DNA from: CALROG01 sp943369755 | GTDB lineage: Bacteria; Pseudomonadota; Gammaproteobacteria; Burkholderiales; Burkholderiaceae_C | Reading direction: 5' to 3' | NCBI GenBank assembly: GCA_943369755.1 | Contig: CALROG020000041.1 | Span: forward strand, 1-32,705 | Length of the DNA: 32,705 nucleotides | Shown here: one piece after another, positions 30,763-32,705 of the stretch | Layout of the letters: every line of letters begins with the position of its first letter | How positions within the stretch are numbered: position 1 is the stretch's first letter | Program-made: the position numbers and the translations under genes | The notes under the pieces: model-generated | The model's database searches: none | Told to the model about the DNA's origin: nothing | Seen by the model: the letters and a program-made list of their open reading frames with translations, nothing else

Positions 30763-30810
30763 GGCTGTAGCCTGCATACAGATTGCGTGAGCCACTATGA
30801 TAAATATAGC
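30763..30810 (+). repeat. Dispersed repeat, copy B (supplies the start of the next gene)
   Basis: GGCTGTAGCCTGCATACAGA then TTGCGTGAGCCACTATGATA and AATATAGC. The ATG inside the CACTATGAT part (30797) is the only usable ATG for the saccharopine-dehydrogenase-like gene. Confidence 0.75.
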
Positions 30811-32008
30811 AAATGAGCGGCAGCACGATGTGGTGCTGTACGGTGCCAGCGGCTTTGTCGGGCGGCAGACGGTGGCCTACTTCGTGCAGCATGCACAAGG
30901 GCTGCGCTGGGCACTGGCCGGGCGCAGTGCCGACAAGCTGGCGGCGGTGCAGCGCCAGACCGGTGCCACCATGGCCGACCTGGTGGTGGCCGATGCGCAA
31001 GACGCGCAGGCACTGGATGCGCTGGCACGCAACGCCCGGGTGGTGCTGAGTACGGCAGGCCCATTTGCGCTGTATGGCAGCGAACTGGTGGCCGCCTGCG
31101 TGCGCCATGGCACGCACTATGTGGACATTACCGGCGAAACCCCCTGGGTGCGTGAGCTGATTGACCGACACCATGCCACAGCGGCGCAAGGCGGCACGCG
31201 CATCATTCCTTGCGCGGGCTTTGACTCTGTGCCCTCTGATCTGGGGGCCTGGCTTTTGGTGCAGGCCTTGCGCCAGCAGGGCCAGGTGTGCGTTGCGGCC
31301 AAGGCCAGTTACTCGCTGCGCGGCGGGTTCAATGGCGGCACGCTGGCGTCGGCCCTGAACATGCTGGACACCGGCCAGGCGCAGGCCCTGGCCGACCCCT
31401 ACCTGTTGAACCCCGCCGAGGGGCGGCCCGCTGACCCGGCGATCGATGCCGACCCGGTGGCACCGCACCGTGACGCCGACTTTGGTGCCTGGGTCGGTCC
31501 GTTCTTCATGGGCCCCGTCAACACCCGTGTGGTGCGTCGTAGTGCCGCGCTGTTGGGCTATGGCGACGCGTTTCATTACCAGGAATACCTGCGCTTTGGT
31601 GCCGGGGCGGCGGCAGCAGTTGCTGCTGCCGGTCTTAGTTTTGGCATGAATGCGAGCCAGCTGGCGCTGAAGCTGGCGCCGGTGCGCCGCATAGCGCGCG
31701 CCATGGCCCCGGGGCCGGGCGAAGGGCCCTCCGAGCGCAGCATGGACGAAGGGTCGTTCCGTTGCGAGCTGGTCGGCCACGGCGACAGGGGTGCGCTAGC
31801 CCGTGCCCGAATTTCGGCCCGCGGCGACCCCGGCAACCGCGCCACCACCGTGTTCGTTTGCGAAGCCGCTTTGGCGCTGGCGCAAGATGGCGCCCAGTTG
31901 CCCGGTGGGCCTGGTTGGGGCGGGGTACTCACGCCCGCGAGCGGGCTGGGAGATGTGCTGGTGCAGCGCCTGCGCCGGGCAGGCATGACAATGGACGTAT
32001 TGCAATGA
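30797..32008 (+). CDS. Saccharopine dehydrogenase-like (trans-acting enoyl reductase type) protein
   Basis: 403 residues. The Rossmann start VVLYGASGFVGRQTVAYFVQ is followed by LRWALAGRSADKL, VVLSTAGPFALYGSELVAAC and HYVDITGETPWVRELIDRHH, then IIPCAGFDSVPSDLGAWL. All of these are typical of the saccharopine dehydrogenase NADP-binding family that includes mycobacterial trans-acting enoyl reductase and eukaryotic SCCPDH. The real reaction is probably reduction of a lipid-like or acyl substrate rather than lysine metabolism. The first five codons (MINIA) come from a dispersed repeat, so the native start has probably been replaced. The DUF427 gene follows 13 bp later. Confidence 0.88.
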   Translation: MINIANERQHDVVLYGASGFVGRQTVAYFVQHAQGLRWALAGRSADKLAAVQRQTGATMADLVVADAQDAQALDALARNARVVLSTAGPFALYGSELVAACVRHGTHYVDITGETPWVRELIDRHHATAAQGGTRIIPCAGFDSVPSDLGAWLLVQALRQQGQVCVAAKASYSLRGGFNGGTLASALNMLDTGQAQALADPYLLNPAEGRPADPAIDADPVAPHRDADFGAWVGPFFMGPVNTRVVRRSAALLGYGDAFHYQEYLRFGAGAAAAVAAAGLSFGMNASQLALKLAPVRRIARAMAPGPGEGPSERSMDEGSFRCELVGHGDRGALARARISARGDPGNRATTVFVCEAALALAQDGAQLPGGPGWGGVLTPASGLGDVLVQRLRRAGMTMDVLQ

Positions 32009-32021
32009 ACAAAGGATCTGC

Positions 32022-32303
32022 ATGAAAGCCGTCTGGAACGATACCGTGGTCGCGCAGAGCGACGACACCGTGGTGGTTGAGGGCAACCACTACTTTCCCG
32101 AGAACACGCTCAAGCGCGAATACGTGGCGTTCAGCAACCACAAAACCACCTGCGGCTGGAAAGGCCAGGCCAGCTATTACTCGCTCATCGTCAATGGCGA
32201 GATGAACATCGACGCCGTCTGGTACTACCCCGAGCCGAAGGCCGAGGCACAGGCGGTCAAAGGCCGCGTGGCTTTCTGGAAGGGCGTCAAGGTCGCGCCC
32301 TGA
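32022..32303 (+). CDS. DUF427 domain protein
   Basis: 93 residues, one complete DUF427 domain. The conserved features are visible: MKAVWNDTVVAQSDDTVVVE at the start, GNHYFPENTLKREYV, HKTTCGWKGQASYYSLIVNG with the invariant Cys and Trp, and the ending VKGRVAFWKGVKV. It has a small beta-barrel fold; the function is not known. An AAAGGA ribosome site precedes the ATG. It is likely co-transcribed with the saccharopine dehydrogenase-like gene. It converges on the hemerythrin-like gene with only 2 bp between stops. Confidence 0.9.
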   Translation: MKAVWNDTVVAQSDDTVVVEGNHYFPENTLKREYVAFSNHKTTCGWKGQASYYSLIVNGEMNIDAVWYYPEPKAEAQAVKGRVAFWKGVKVAP

Positions 32304-32305
32304 GT

Positions 32306-32705
32306 TCAGGCCTCTGCCAGCGTCGCCGCCGGAATGGGTGAAGGCTCGCAGTCGCCGCCGCAGCCTTGGATCATGTCGGCAGGCAGGGCGTCGGGCATGG
32401 TCACGCGGCCGGTGAGCGGGTCGTAGCCCACCCGGCGCACGTGCAGCGCCAGCGCGGCGTCCATGCTTTGCGCGTGCTGGGGAAACCAGACGGCGAGCTC
32501 GGTCGCCATCTGTCGCACCAGGGGCAGGTCGCCTTCGGCGCCGCGGCGCCCGCCCTCGCGCATCACGGCCAGCACCACTTTGTGCTGGGTGCTGTGGCAG
32601 TTGCCGGACGAAAAGCGGGTGTCGGCCATCCACTGGTCTTCGCGGTCGAAATGCGCCTGGGTGTGCGTGATCAGGGCGGCCCACGCAGGCAGCAGGCTGG
32701 CGTCG
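32306..32705 (-). CDS. Hemerythrin-like domain protein, 5' end cut by window edge
   Basis: The frame is open to the window end, so the N-terminus is missing; at least 132 residues remain. Reading leftward it gives SLLPAWAALITHTQAHFDRE then DQWMADTRF and NCHSTQHKVVLAVM. The His/Glu pattern HxxxHFxxE...M followed by CHxxxH is that of bacteriohemerythrins, which bind O2 or NO at a di-iron site. The first His would be upstream, outside the window. Later His/Asp residues (WFPQHAQSMDAAL) complete the four-helix site. The C-terminal tail has GCGGDCEPSP, two Cys near the end, which could be a small metal or disulfide site. The protein lacks visible partners here. Confidence 0.8.
   Translation of the reverse strand, partial: DASLLPAWAALITHTQAHFDREDQWMADTRFSSGNCHSTQHKVVLAVMREGGRRGAEGDLPLVRQMATELAVWFPQHAQSMDAALALHVRRVGYDPLTGRVTMPDALPADMIQGCGGDCEPSPIPAATLAEA

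Noticed and set aside
7498..30810. The five repeats as a CRISPR array or attachment sites
   Set aside because: They are kilobases apart, in both orientations, with no spacers, cas genes, integrase or tRNA.
30599..31780. 393-codon minus-strand frame opposite the saccharopine-dehydrogenase-like gene
   Set aside because: Antisense shadow; it crosses the repeat and two unrelated genes and shows no family features.

Overview
The window is GC-rich, densely coded DNA from a betaproteobacterium, most likely family Comamonadaceae (Rhodoferax/Polaromonas/Acidovorax-like). This rests on gene content (Bug-type binding protein, TAXI protein, DUF502, two acyl-CoA-ligase-like genes), on codon use, and on interspersed elements that I recall from that family. 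No database was searched. I see no tRNA, rRNA, CRISPR array, transposase or phage gene.

Layout. (1) 68-2394, minus strand: a TAXI-type solute-binding protein translationally coupled to a P1/S58 peptidase. (2) 2402-7644, minus: a periplasmic copper-handling cluster. In transcription order it holds a Cys/His-rich secreted protein, a small His-tailed secreted protein, a lipoprotein TolC-type channel, a Tat-exported multicopper oxidase, a cupredoxin, a DUF411 protein, a CusF-like protein and an unknown small membrane protein. Several members overlap by 4 bp. No copper pump (P-type ATPase or RND) is present. (3) 7716-9591: a CadR-like MerR regulator faces a transglutaminase-like gene coupled to a short CDF metal transporter. 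The 59-bp gap holds a promoter with a 19-bp spacer and a dyad, the hallmark of MerR-controlled promoters. (4) 9597-12275, minus: glycerophosphodiesterase with a small unknown gene, then a PPOX-TspO-DUF2177 stress-type set with a structured leader. (5) 12477-16223, minus: a GntR/FCD regulator heads a complete polar amino acid ABC importer. (6) 16350-18718, minus: amidase plus Bug-family binding protein, divergent from (7) an acyl-CoA synthetase (to 20501). (8) 20688-24616: DUF502, an enolase-superfamily enzyme, an unknown membrane protein whose second half is AT-rich, and a type II NADH dehydrogenase. (9) 24675-27221, plus: LLM flavin oxidoreductase, a MesD-like short methionine synthase and a cupin. 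(10) 27271-32705: AMP-binding enzyme and an MDR oxidoreductase (minus), SDR, saccharopine-dehydrogenase-like protein and DUF427 (plus), and a hemerythrin-like gene cut by the window edge.

The most notable large-scale signal is a dispersed repeat of about 45-49 bp present five times (7498, 10819, 22580, 23801, 30763). Four copies lie inside, or provide the start of, protein-coding genes and are read through in frame. The most system-like signal is the MerR/transglutaminase/CDF unit with its operator. The MesD-like enzyme without a neighbouring MesX (DUF1852) and the pump-less copper cluster with its own outer-membrane channel are also worth following.
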